Shown here: positions 9,030-18,900 of the stretch, one piece after another
How positions within the stretch are numbered: the first letter of the stretch is position 1
Layout of the letters: each line of letters starts with the position of its first letter
NCBI RefSeq assembly: GCF_001543285.1
Contig: NZ_CP014164.1
Coordinates: 930,001 to 994,000, forward strand
DNA: 64,000 nt
Source: Aerococcus viridans
GTDB taxonomy: Bacteria; Bacillota; Bacilli; Lactobacillales; Aerococcaceae
Direction: 5' to 3'
Notes under the pieces: generated by a model
Seen by the model: only the letters and a program-made list of their open reading frames with translations
The model's database searches: none
Told to the model about the DNA's origin: nothing
Translations under genes and position numbers: made by a program

Positions 9030-9037
9030 TATAATTA

Positions 9038-9110
9038 TGCCGAATGCAAGAATCGAACTTGTGACCCCCTCATTACGAATGAGATGCTCTACCAACTGAG
9101 CTAATTCGGC
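9038..9110 (-). tRNA. tRNA-Thr (anticodon CGT)
   Basis: 73-nt cloverleaf. The acceptor stem GCCGAAT/ATTCGGC pairs perfectly and the discriminator is A. The D-arm is GCTCAGTTGGTAGAGC. The anticodon stem TCTCA/TGAGG carries loop TTCGTAA, giving anticodon CGT (codon ACG). The T-arm loop is TTCGATT. CCA is not encoded. The insertion sequence ends about 8 bp beyond the tRNA 3' end, so the original downstream terminator may have been displaced. Confidence 0.93.
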
Positions 9111-9146
9111 GAAAAGTATTAAATTTCCTTTTCTAAAACATAAAAT

Positions 9147-9175
9147 ATTGTACGCCTAAAATTTTTCCTTGTAAA
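9147..9175 (-). promoter_or_regulatory. Promoter of tRNA-Thr
   Basis: On the minus strand, TTTACA (9170-9175) and TACAAT (9147-9152) are separated by exactly 17 bp. Predicted transcription starts about 30 bp before the tRNA 5' end. Confidence 0.65.
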
Positions 9176-9232
9176 GTAAAAATTATCTTGTTATTTTACG
9201 AGGCAAATCCCTAAAAATACCTGAATCTTTGT

Positions 9233-9238
9233 TATAAT
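9233..9238 (+). promoter_or_regulatory. -10 box upstream of trmK
   Basis: TATAAT 35 bp before the trmK start. No convincing -35 was found at standard spacing. Confidence 0.35.
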
Positions 9239-9273
9239 TGTTCTGTATTGAAAACGAGTGGAGAAGATAAATT

Positions 9274-9978
9274 ATGAATGTAAATCACTTATCAGACCGA
9301 CTAGCATCGGTCGCAACTTTTGTGAAAGATGGCGCGCGGCTGGCAGATATTGGGTCAGACCACGCTTACTTACCAACCAATTTGGCTAGCCAAGATAAAA
9401 TCACTAGTGCGATTGCTGGTGAAGTTGTGGCGGGTCCTTTCCAGTCTGCTCAACAAGAAATTGCTCGTCAGGAATTAGGACATATGGTTGTGGCGCGACT
9501 TGGAGACGGCTTAGCTGTTATTGAACCAGCAGACCAAATTGACACCATTACCATTTGCGGTATGGGCGGCGCTTTGATCGTGGATATTCTAGCCCAAGGG
9601 TTAATTGACGGTAAATTAGCGACTAAACCGCGTCTTATTCTGCAACCAAATGTGGCAGAAGATAAGGTGCGCCAATGGTTAAATACTCATTCTTATGAGA
9701 TCGTTGATGAAGCGATGATTGCTGAAAATGGTAAGTTCTATGAAGTGATTGTGGCGGATTACCGAGACAATCTACAACAAGAATTGACCAGTGACGATAT
9801 TTTATTTGGCTTATTCAACAAAGAAAAACATGCAGCCATTTTCCAGGAAAAATGGCAATTAGAATTGAAACGGACCAACTATGTATTAGACCAACTTGAA
9901 CAAGCCAGTAACCGCGATGAAAATAAGATTGCCCGTTACCAAGAATTGAAGGCAGCGATACAAGCACAATTAACTTAA
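9274..9978 (+). CDS. trmK: tRNA (adenine(22)-N1)-methyltransferase
   Basis: SAM-dependent enzyme that methylates A22 in the D-arm of certain tRNAs. 234 residues. The SAM-binding segment LADIGSDHAYLPTNL is at about residue 22, and the catalytic-region motif ICGMGGALI at about 92. A C-terminal helical region (about residues 165-234) matches the TrmK layout. The start is ATG with a GTGGAG ribosome site. It lies 12 bp before a Nif3-like gene, a common trmK-nif3 pairing in Firmicutes. Confidence 0.88.
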   Translation: MNVNHLSDRLASVATFVKDGARLADIGSDHAYLPTNLASQDKITSAIAGEVVAGPFQSAQQEIARQELGHMVVARLGDGLAVIEPADQIDTITICGMGGALIVDILAQGLIDGKLATKPRLILQPNVAEDKVRQWLNTHSYEIVDEAMIAENGKFYEVIVADYRDNLQQELTSDDILFGLFNKEKHAAIFQEKWQLELKRTNYVLDQLEQASNRDENKIARYQELKAAIQAQLT

Positions 9979-9990
9979 GGAGGCATTGAT

Positions 9991-10806
9991 TTGTCACTCA
10001 CAATTAGAGATTTTATCCAGCAATTCCAAACTTTTGCACCAGAGTACTATGCCGTTGAAAGGGACCCAACAGGCTTACATTTTGGCCGTCTCGACCAAGA
10101 GGTTCAAAAGATTTTGGTGACTTTAGATATTCGCCCTGAAGTGGTTGAAGAGGCTAAGAAAATTGGCGCGGATTTTATTTTTGCCCACCACCCACCCATT
10201 TTTAAACCGGTGAAACGCCTAACGGAAGATGATCCGCAACAAGCGATGTATGCAGAAATTATTCGCTCAGGTATTGGGGTATACGCGGCCCATACCAATT
10301 TGGATGCTGCGCCAGCTGGGATGAATGACTGGCTTTCTGATTTATACGAGGTTGAAAACGTAGAAGTTTTGCGAGCCCATACGATAGATGAAGTGACAGG
10401 ACAAGCGATTGGCATTGGACGCATCGGAGATTTAGCTGAACCGATGACTCTTGAAGATTTCGCTGAATTTGTGAAAGTAAAAACGGGCGTCAATGCCTTA
10501 AGAATGGTCGTTGCTGATAAAGATAGACCTGTTAAACGGGTGGCTATTCTAGGAGGTGACGGGGGTTCTTACTTCATGGATGCACTGGCTAAGGGTGCGG
10601 ACACCTTTATCACAGGTGACGTTTACTACCATACCGGCCACGATATGATTGCGGCGGGCTTAAACGTGATCGACCCAGGTCACCATTTTGAAGCAATCGT
10701 AAAATCTAAAATGACAGACAAGTTTAAGCAATGGAACGATGAAAATAACTGGCAGGTTGATGTAGTTGCTAGCCAGTTAAATACGGATCCATTTACATTT
10801 ATATAG
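9991..10806 (+). CDS. Nif3-like dinuclear metal protein (YqfO/YbgI family, short form)
   Basis: 271 residues. The start is TTG at 9991, chosen because AAGGAGG sits 6-7 bp upstream. Metal ligands are visible in FAHHPPIFKP, AAHTNLDAAPAGMND and GDVYYHTGHDM. Bacillus-type members are usually about 370 residues because of a P-II-like insert in the middle; that insert is absent here, leaving the short YbgI-like form. Some members carry GTP cyclohydrolase-like annotation but the physiological reaction is not settled. It follows trmK by 12 bp and probably shares its transcript with pepT. Confidence 0.82.
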   Translation: MSLTIRDFIQQFQTFAPEYYAVERDPTGLHFGRLDQEVQKILVTLDIRPEVVEEAKKIGADFIFAHHPPIFKPVKRLTEDDPQQAMYAEIIRSGIGVYAAHTNLDAAPAGMNDWLSDLYEVENVEVLRAHTIDEVTGQAIGIGRIGDLAEPMTLEDFAEFVKVKTGVNALRMVVADKDRPVKRVAILGGDGGSYFMDALAKGADTFITGDVYYHTGHDMIAAGLNVIDPGHHFEAIVKSKMTDKFKQWNDENNWQVDVVASQLNTDPFTFI

Positions 10807-10819
10807 GAGGAAATACTAA

Positions 10820-12076
10820 ATGACTTACCAAATTAAAGACCAAGAATTATTAAACCGTTTTGTGACTTATGCAAAAGAGAATACGCGCTCAAACGAGGCG
10901 AATGCGGACCAAGTCCCTTCATCACCAAACCAAGTAGCATTTGCTAAGAAATTAGCCAAAGAATTAACGACGTTAGGTTTTTCAGATGTTTTTTACAATG
11001 AAAAAGACTCATTCGTTACAGCGACAATTCCTGCAACAGATGACAGCAAAGAATACCCGACAATCGGTTTCTTTGCCCACGTAGATACGGCAGATTTTAA
11101 CGCTGAAAATGTTCGTCCACAAATCATTGAAAACTATGATTGTGGTGTGATTCCTTTAGGTGATTCTGGTTATGAATTAAATCCTGCTGAGTTTGATTCT
11201 TTAAACAAATATGTCGGCCAAACTTTGATTACTACCGATGGAACAACTCTACTCGGTGCAGATGACAAGGCGGGTATTGCTGAAATCGTTACTGCTGGTA
11301 AATACTTAATTGACAATCCCTCTATTAAACATGGAGAAGTGAAAGTGGCTTTTGGTCCGGATGAAGAAATAGGTGTTGGCGCTGACCGCTTTGACGTTGA
11401 ACGTTTTGCGGCTGACTTTGCCTACACTATGGACGGTGGGCCACTAGGTGAATTAGAATTTGAAACTTTCAATGCGGCTTCAGCAGTGGTTGAAGTAGCA
11501 GGTAAAAACATTCACCCGGGTTCAGCGAAGGATTTAATGATCAATGCCTTACAAGTGGCTATCGATATCCATAACCAATTACCAGAAAACGAACGTCCTG
11601 AAAATACAGAAGGACGCGAAGGTTTCTTCCACTTAATGGGTATGGAAGGGAATGTAGAAGCTGCTAAAGCGACTTACATTATTCGTGACCATGACCGTCA
11701 ACAATTTGAAAACCGCAAGGCATTAATCCAGGATGCTGCAGGTAAATTAAATGCATTTTATGGTAGTGAAATTGCCACAGTGACCTTAAATGATCAATAT
11801 TACAACATGGGTGCAATTATTGAAAAAGATATGCGTCCTGTGACCCTTGCTGAAAATGCCTTTGCTGCTGTAGATATCAAACCAGATATTATTGCAGTTC
11901 GTGGTGGAACCGATGGGTCTAAATTGACATACATGGGACTACCAACACCAAACTTATTTGCAGGTGGGGAAAACATGCATGGTCGTTTTGAATATGTCAG
12001 CCTAGAAACGATGGTTAAGGCAACGGAAGTTATTCTGGCCATCATCGAGGGCGCTGGCAACTATGACAATCTATAA
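10820..12076 (+). CDS. pepT: Peptidase T (tripeptide aminopeptidase)
   Basis: Cytoplasmic M20B zinc peptidase that removes the N-terminal residue from tripeptides. 418 residues. Zinc and catalytic motifs visible: FFAHVDTADF, LLGADDKAGIAE, FGPDEEIGVGADRF, TMDGGPLGELE and the C-terminal GRFEYVS region. An ATAGGAGG ribosome site is present. It ends a three-gene run (trmK, nif3-like, pepT) closed by a strong terminator. Confidence 0.95.
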   Translation: MTYQIKDQELLNRFVTYAKENTRSNEANADQVPSSPNQVAFAKKLAKELTTLGFSDVFYNEKDSFVTATIPATDDSKEYPTIGFFAHVDTADFNAENVRPQIIENYDCGVIPLGDSGYELNPAEFDSLNKYVGQTLITTDGTTLLGADDKAGIAEIVTAGKYLIDNPSIKHGEVKVAFGPDEEIGVGADRFDVERFAADFAYTMDGGPLGELEFETFNAASAVVEVAGKNIHPGSAKDLMINALQVAIDIHNQLPENERPENTEGREGFFHLMGMEGNVEAAKATYIIRDHDRQQFENRKALIQDAAGKLNAFYGSEIATVTLNDQYYNMGAIIEKDMRPVTLAENAFAAVDIKPDIIAVRGGTDGSKLTYMGLPTPNLFAGGENMHGRFEYVSLETMVKATEVILAIIEGAGNYDNL

Positions 12077-12125
12077 AATACTGTTTTTTTAAATATATGA
12101 AGGTAAAAATATTTACCGCAAATAA

Positions 12126-12162
12126 AGAAGTTGACGTCTATTAGACGTCAACTTCTCCTTTT
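12126..12162 (+). terminator. Terminator after pepT
   Basis: A perfect 15-bp stem (12126-12140 with 12142-12156, AGAAGTTGACGTCTA arm) is followed by CCTTTTATATATTT. Confidence 0.8.
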
Positions 12163-12208
12163 ATATATTTAGCAATTAAAAACATTTGCTTTTACAAAAG
12201 GAGTGCTT

Positions 12209-15200
12209 ATGAATTTACAGTTTATTTTAAAGACCCCGACACAAAATAACCTAAAATCTGTATATGAAGACATTGATGCTTATCTAAGAGCAGATGTCGA
12301 AAATCAAGTCTTTATTATCACTGACGACAATATGAAATTTGATTTAGAGATGTCTGTTTTACGTCAAATGAAGGCAGTTCAATTGAATGCTGGCCACACA
12401 AATGACAATAAATATGCTGGAATGATGCGATTACAAGTGCAGTCCTTCAAACGGTTGGCTTGGTATTTATTGCAGAAACAAGATAGTCAATCAGTTGGGG
12501 ATGTTTCAGATATTGGGAATATCATGGTTATCGGTCGCGTTTTAGCAGATATGAAGGATGACTTATTGGTATACCGGGGTGAATACGACCAGATTGGATT
12601 TGTGGAAGCCTTGGCTGACTTGTTTAAAGAGTTAGTGAACGGTCAAATTACTAGTGACGTCTTTTTAAATTCATTATCTAGCTATGAATCTAGTGACCAG
12701 CCCTTGGTTCAAAATCAAGTCAAGAAAATGAAAGAATTGGCTGCAATTTACGGAGAGTATGAAAAGTATTTAGCAGGCTTAACAATGGCTGACCAAAATG
12801 TTTTTGCCCAATTGAGACAGGTAATTTCAGACCAAGATTTATCTAAAACAAGAATTATCATTACGGGCTTTGATTATTTTAATGCCCAAGAGTTGGAGAC
12901 GATTGTTGCCTTCCTTGAAAATTGTCCACAAGTGCAAATTGTGCTGAATTTAGATCAACCTTATGACTTTAGGACGCCGGACTGGTATGAGTTATTTACG
13001 GTAACAGGGAAAACTTACAATCAATTGATGCAATTCGTTAGAAAGCAAGAGATTCCATTTGCTAATCCTATAGTAGCTGAATCGAATAATAGTTATGCAG
13101 ATGGTTTTAAAGTTTTAGATCATTATCTAAGAACGGACAACCGTATTGAAAGTGGCCAAGTTGCGCAAACTGATCCTGCTAAAACGGCAGTCAATCAGGT
13201 CATGGAAATTTGGGAAGTACCATCTACTCATATGGAGGCTGACCAAGTAGCCAATGAAATTTATCGATTAGTGTCAGATCCAAATACCGATTACCGCTAC
13301 AAGGATATCCAAATCCTATCTAGAGATGAGGATACCTATCAACACGCCTTACAGGCAGCTCTTGACGCCAATGAAATTCCTTATTTCGCTAATTTCCAAG
13401 AAGACATGGCCCTCCATCCGCTTTACCGGCTGATGATGAGCTTATACCGGGTTTACCAAGGTAATTGGCGGTATCAAGATGTCTTTGATTTACTGCGTAG
13501 TGAATTATTAACCCCCGTTGATTTGGATGTCTTGGCCGATTGGAATGGCCCAACTTTTGATTCAGTAGGGGCGGTATCGGATGAATTGTCAGCTTCCAAA
13601 AAGGGGCAAATTCAATTCCGGGATGCCATCGATTTGACAGAGAATGTTGTTTTACGAAATGGTTACGAAGGACAATTTTGGTGGTCTAAAGACCGGATTT
13701 GGTCCTATATTTTAGTAGGGGAAGACGGCGAAAAAATAGGGACAAAGCGTGATATTGCGATTGAAGCAACAGCTAACCAGGTAAAAGCTTTTGTTGTTGG
13801 GGCCTTGTCGCCATTATTTGACAATTGGAAAAAGGATCAAACGACAGAAGCGGCTATTACATATTTCTACCAATTCCTAACCAATAATGGGATTCCAACC
13901 AATTTGATGAATTGGCGAGACAGCTATTTAGAGGCTGGGCAATTACAAGAAGCGAGACAGCACGAACAGGCTTGGCAAACCTTTATCCATATGTTGGATG
14001 ACTATGTCCTCTTATTTGGTGAGGAAGCATTTGACCTAGAATACTTCTTTAAGATTTTAGATTTGGCTTTTCAAAATGCAAGCTATGCCACGGTGCCACC
14101 AACAATGGACGCTGTTACAATTGGCTCTTTTGATGAAAATAAGGTTGATGCAAAGAAAATCACTTTCCTTTTAGGTATGTCCAAATATGCCTTGCCAGTG
14201 GTCTATGAAGAGAAATCTCTTTTAACCAACGAGGACCGGCAACTAGTGGTCAGTCAATTAGATGACTTACAAGCCTTAAAACAATCGGCAGATAGTAAGA
14301 ATAACAATGAAGCCTATAAAGCTTATTTGGCATTCCTATCTGCCACAGATCATTTATATATTTCCTATCCCTTGAATAACGGCGATGCGGATACTGAAGG
14401 CTTGTCGCCAATGATCGGCCGTATTGCAGAGGCTTTTGATATTCAAACCAAATATCTACGGCAACCATCTGACCATGCAGCTGAAAAAACCTTGTTAAAA
14501 CTGGGTAATGGTCACACACAAGTCCGTTATTTACTGAAAGCCATGGCCCAAGATGCCCACGGCCAACAACGTTTAAGCCAGATATGGCGCCCTGTATATG
14601 ACCAGGTAGTATCCAATCAATCTGTTGCTGGTTTCTTTAAATGGTTGCAGTCTAGTTTGACCTACCATAATACGGTACTGCCACTTACACCAGAATTGTC
14701 CCGGTCCCTATACGGGGATATTTTGGCCGTATCTGTGTCCCAGCTTGAACTCTATAATCGAGATCCCTTCTCTTATTATTTGAAATATGGGTTGAAATTA
14801 AAAGAGCGACCTAGCTTCCAATTAGATTCCTTGCAAACAGGGAATTATTTCCATGAAATGCTGGACCATTTTTTCAAGGAAGTAAATCAAAAAGATTTTG
14901 ATTTGGCGAATCTTTCTGATGGCGAGGTCAAGGGAATTTTAGGGGAAGTGACGGATAAGTTAAATGATCCAGATGTCTATCCTGAGTACACGATTTTTAA
15001 GGTTAACCACCGCAATAGTTACTTGCAGGAATCGATGAAAGAGACCATTCAGTTGCTGATTGAGAATATAATCAAGCAACGGCAAGCGGTTAATGTAGAA
15101 ACTATCGAAACGGAACAACGATTTGGCTACACCCAAAATGAGGACGAGGAAGAAGAGACCATCACGCATTTCACTTTAGCAAACGGGCAAGAAGTTCGTT

Positions 15201-15937
15201 TGCGCGGTAAAATCGACCGGATTGATGCGGTATCACAGGTTGAAAGTGGCCTGAAACAAAACTTCATCCAAGTGGTGGATTATAAGTCATCGGCGCATGA
15301 TGTGAAATTTGACCAGATTTATGTGGGGTCCCAATTGCAACTTTACACTTATTTGAAGGTGGCTTTAGACCAGTTAAATCAAGATGGTCAAACTGCCTTG
15401 CCACTAGGTGCTTTCTACCAACGGATTTTCCAACCTCAAGTGAAAATTAAAAAACAAACAGATTTAACTGACAAAAATATTGCGGATCAAATTTTGGCCG
15501 ACTTGAAACTGTCGGGTTATGTACGGGCTGACTATGATCTATTAGAAGATATTCATAGCGAAGGACTTGAACCAGGTGGGAAGTCGAGCGTTTATGCGGT
15601 GAGCCGGAACAAAGGTGGCGATTTCGCTAAATATGCTAAGGTCTTAACCCAGGATGAGTTGAATAAGTTGTTAGCCTTTGTTGAAGAGAAGATTGTGGCT
15701 ACAGCAGAACAAATTGTGTCTGGCCATATTGCTTTAAATCCGCTTGATGATGATCCCTATGTTCCGTCCATGACTGAGCCTTACCGGTCTGTATCTATGT
15801 TTGATGCAACGGACTATACCAATAAATATCGACCAAATCCGTCTATGAATCAGGATGAATTTTTCAAAGCCTTAATGACAGATGCCCATGTAGATGAAAG
15901 TGTAGCAGAGGAGGACCAGACAGACGATGAAGAATAG
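12209..15937 (+). CDS. rexB: ATP-dependent exonuclease subunit RexB (AddB-type)
   Basis: 1242-residue partner of RexA in the enzyme that processes double-strand breaks. Start ATG 12209 is chosen because AAAAGGAG ends 5-6 bp upstream; an in-frame GTG at 12203 is inside that ribosome site. The N-terminus has no Walker A loop, which separates RexB from Bacillus AddB. The C-terminal nuclease motif VVDYKSS is at about D1024. The cysteine that AddB carries before the PF.Y.KYGL stretch is replaced (NRDPFSYYLKYGLKL), so an Fe-S cluster is unlikely. The last 11 bp overlap rexA, suggesting coupled translation. Confidence 0.88.
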   Translation: MNLQFILKTPTQNNLKSVYEDIDAYLRADVENQVFIITDDNMKFDLEMSVLRQMKAVQLNAGHTNDNKYAGMMRLQVQSFKRLAWYLLQKQDSQSVGDVSDIGNIMVIGRVLADMKDDLLVYRGEYDQIGFVEALADLFKELVNGQITSDVFLNSLSSYESSDQPLVQNQVKKMKELAAIYGEYEKYLAGLTMADQNVFAQLRQVISDQDLSKTRIIITGFDYFNAQELETIVAFLENCPQVQIVLNLDQPYDFRTPDWYELFTVTGKTYNQLMQFVRKQEIPFANPIVAESNNSYADGFKVLDHYLRTDNRIESGQVAQTDPAKTAVNQVMEIWEVPSTHMEADQVANEIYRLVSDPNTDYRYKDIQILSRDEDTYQHALQAALDANEIPYFANFQEDMALHPLYRLMMSLYRVYQGNWRYQDVFDLLRSELLTPVDLDVLADWNGPTFDSVGAVSDELSASKKGQIQFRDAIDLTENVVLRNGYEGQFWWSKDRIWSYILVGEDGEKIGTKRDIAIEATANQVKAFVVGALSPLFDNWKKDQTTEAAITYFYQFLTNNGIPTNLMNWRDSYLEAGQLQEARQHEQAWQTFIHMLDDYVLLFGEEAFDLEYFFKILDLAFQNASYATVPPTMDAVTIGSFDENKVDAKKITFLLGMSKYALPVVYEEKSLLTNEDRQLVVSQLDDLQALKQSADSKNNNEAYKAYLAFLSATDHLYISYPLNNGDADTEGLSPMIGRIAEAFDIQTKYLRQPSDHAAEKTLLKLGNGHTQVRYLLKAMAQDAHGQQRLSQIWRPVYDQVVSNQSVAGFFKWLQSSLTYHNTVLPLTPELSRSLYGDILAVSVSQLELYNRDPFSYYLKYGLKLKERPSFQLDSLQTGNYFHEMLDHFFKEVNQKDFDLANLSDGEVKGILGEVTDKLNDPDVYPEYTIFKVNHRNSYLQESMKETIQLLIENIIKQRQAVNVETIETEQRFGYTQNEDEEEETITHFTLANGQEVRLRGKIDRIDAVSQVESGLKQNFIQVVDYKSSAHDVKFDQIYVGSQLQLYTYLKVALDQLNQDGQTALPLGAFYQRIFQPQVKIKKQTDLTDKNIADQILADLKLSGYVRADYDLLEDIHSEGLEPGGKSSVYAVSRNKGGDFAKYAKVLTQDELNKLLAFVEEKIVATAEQIVSGHIALNPLDDDPYVPSMTEPYRSVSMFDATDYTNKYRPNPSMNQDEFFKALMTDAHVDESVAEEDQTDDEE

Positions 15938-18900
15938 ACAAAAGCAAACCACTATTCCATTGCAAACAGAAGCTAATGCCCGTTATACAGCCGACCAATG
16001 GGCAGCGATACATTTAGAAGGGGATAACCTGCTCGTTTCAGCCTCTGCTGGTTCTGGTAAAACGAGTGTCCTTGTCCAACGCATTTTGCAGAAGGTACGA
16101 CGCGGCTATGGGGTGGATGAGTTATTGGTTGTAACGTTTACCGAAAAAGCGGCTAGTGAAATGAAAGAGCGGTTGGAAGTAGCCTTACAAGAAATGATCA
16201 ATGAAGAATCTGACGCTGACAGCCGTCAGCACTACCTGCAACAAATCGCCAAATTGCCACAAGCCAATATTTCAACCATTGATGCCTTTTGTAAGCAAGT
16301 CATCCAACGTTATTATTTCCTAATTGATTTAGACCCAGTTTACCGATTGTTAACCGATGAAACTGAAAATATGATGCATTTTGAAAATGTTTGGGAGTCC
16401 TTGAAAGAGGACTTATTAGCAGAAGGCAATCCAGAATATTTACGTATGGCAAATTACTTTGCTTCCGACCGTAAAGATGACAAGATTGACCGGTTGATTT
16501 TTGACCTATACAACAAGTCTCGGGTCCATACCCATCCAAACGACTGGTTAGATGGGTTAGTAGCTAAATATCCGGATGCGGATACCCCCTACGGTGAGTC
16601 TGCTTTTTATCAAGAATATGTGGTCCCTACTTTAATAGATGAAATTGAATCTCTTGAAAATACTATTCGTTTGTATATCGAAGACCTGCCGGTTGCTGAA
16701 GCGGTTGGTTTTGAAAAAATGGCCACTTCTATGAAAGAAAAGTTAGCTTACTTAGACCAATTGAAGACGAATGTGAGGGCCTCTTATAAGGATGCTTACC
16801 AACAAATTATTGCAACATCTTTCCCAGCTTTAGTTTCAATGAGTAAGAAGGACTTTGAAGATGGTAACGACGCGCAAATTGATTTACGAACTCAGTTAGG
16901 AAAACGACACAATAAAACAATTAAGGACGTATTCGACAAGGATATCATGCCTTACTTTACTTTTGACGAGCAATATCAAGGCCTCTTTATTCAAGAGGCT
17001 AAAAAACTTGGGCAAGCTATTATAAATGTGGAGAAGGTCTTTACTGAACGAATGACAGCCCATAAATTTGACCAAAGAATCTTAGATTTCTCAGATATTG
17101 AACTTTTCACCTATCAAATTTTAAGTAAGCAGTTAGCGGACACAGAAGCTGGCGACGGCGAAAGTATGAGTGGAAACGTCAATACTATGAATGAGGCTAA
17201 GGCTTACTATCGGGATAAGTTCACTGAAGTCATGGTGGATGAGTATCAGGATGTCAACGCCTTACAGGAAGCCATTCTACAAGCTGTATCAGGGAATCCG
17301 GAACATCCAAATATGTTCATGGTGGGGGATGTGAAGCAGTCGATTTACCGTTTCCGCTTTGCTGAACCAGGTTTATTTATCCATAAATTCAACCAATTCG
17401 CGGATGGTAATGGAGGGCAAAGGATTGTCTTAGCGGAAAACTTCCGGTCAAGAGCAGATGTCCTTGATTTTACCAACTTTATCTTCCGCCAAGTCATGGA
17501 TCCACAAGTGGGGCAGATTGCTTATGATGAGGATGCAGCCCTTAAATTGGGCTTTACCGCCTATCCAGAAACCGACCGAATGCAGACTGAAATCCTCCTT
17601 TACGAAGAGGAAGATGGCGGTAAATCTAGCGATTACGACCAGGAAGGTTTAGATGGTCTAGAAGGCGACGTCTCAAATGGGACGAAAATGCAAGCAGAAT
17701 TGATTGCCCAATCCATTTTGGACAAGGTTAACAACCAGCACATGATTTATGATAAAAGGCTACAGGTGAATAGACCCATCACCTTTAATGACATAGTAAT
17801 TCTTGTAGCAACTAGACGTCACCATTCGGAATTAGAGGATGTTTTTGCTCAATATAAAATTCCTTTGATGTTGGATGATTCGGCGAACTATTTCCAGCGT
17901 ACAGAAATCCGTGTCATGTTGAATGTCTTAAAATTTATCAATAATCCTTACCAAGATATCCCACTGGCGGCTATTTTGCGGTCACCAATTATTGGCTTAA
18001 ATGAACAAGACCTAGCGAAAATCCGGATTGCCAACAAACAGGCCACCTACTATGACGCCATGAAAACTTATATGGCAATGGATGAAGGGCAAGATGAAAG
18101 AGTAGCTGAAAAATTGCGGACTTTGAATGATTGGCACTTAGCGTGGCGAGACATCGCCCGCGACAAACCGTTGGCGACTTTAATCTGGCAAATTTATACA
18201 GATACGGGCTTCCTCGATTATGTTGGTGGGATGCCAAATGGGGAGATCCGGCAAAATAACTTACATGGGTTTTATAAATTGGCGTCTGACTATGAAGCGT
18301 CAGCCTTTAAGGGGATTTTCCAATTTATCCGCTTTGTTGAGAAAATTCAAGAGAAAGACAACGACCTGCAAGCACCCAAACACGGGGACGAAGCGCGATC
18401 TGCGGTCCATGTCTATACTATTCATCATTCAAAAGGTTTAGAGTTTCCGCTCGTTTACGTGTATAACATTTCTAAGCGTTTTAACACTCAAGATCTAAGG
18501 AATCCGGTGATTTATAATGACGCTATCGGTATCGGGGTGAAATTGTCTGATAGAACACGCCACATCACTTATCCAAATATGTTTGAAATGATGGCTAAAC
18601 GCTTTGAAAAGAAAGACATGTTGGCTGAAGAAATGCGGAAATTATACGTGGCCTTAACTCGAGCGGAACAGCAATTGGTATTAGTGGGTATGGTAAAAAA
18701 CTTCGATACCACGATTGGCAAGTGGAAAGGGCTTTTGATGAAAGACGAGCAACTATCGCCCTCAGGCCGGATTAAAGCCAACAATCTACTTGATTGGATT
18801 GGCCCAGCGCTGATGCGCCACCACGATTTTGACAAGGTCAACCATTCAGTCCATATTCCAGACTATCTAGCCAACACCAAGACTAATTTCCGGGTTGCAG

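Larger units (their letters stand above)
7230..9030. mobile_element. IS200/IS605-family insertion sequence with divergent tnpA and tnpB
   Basis: Contains a Y1 HUH transposase (tnpA, - strand) and a TnpB gene (+ strand) reading away from it, the IS605/IS608 layout. The left end holds a nested palindrome (GTCGCCC 7234-7240 with GGGCGAC 7286-7292; inner hairpin 7251-7270). The right end holds a perfect hairpin, ACGCCATT (8999-9006) with AATGGCGT (9009-9016), then TTCATCAA to 9029. This family has no terminal inverted repeats or target duplication, so the exact ends are estimates; a TCAA right cleavage site would put the right end at 9029. Confidence 0.8.
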
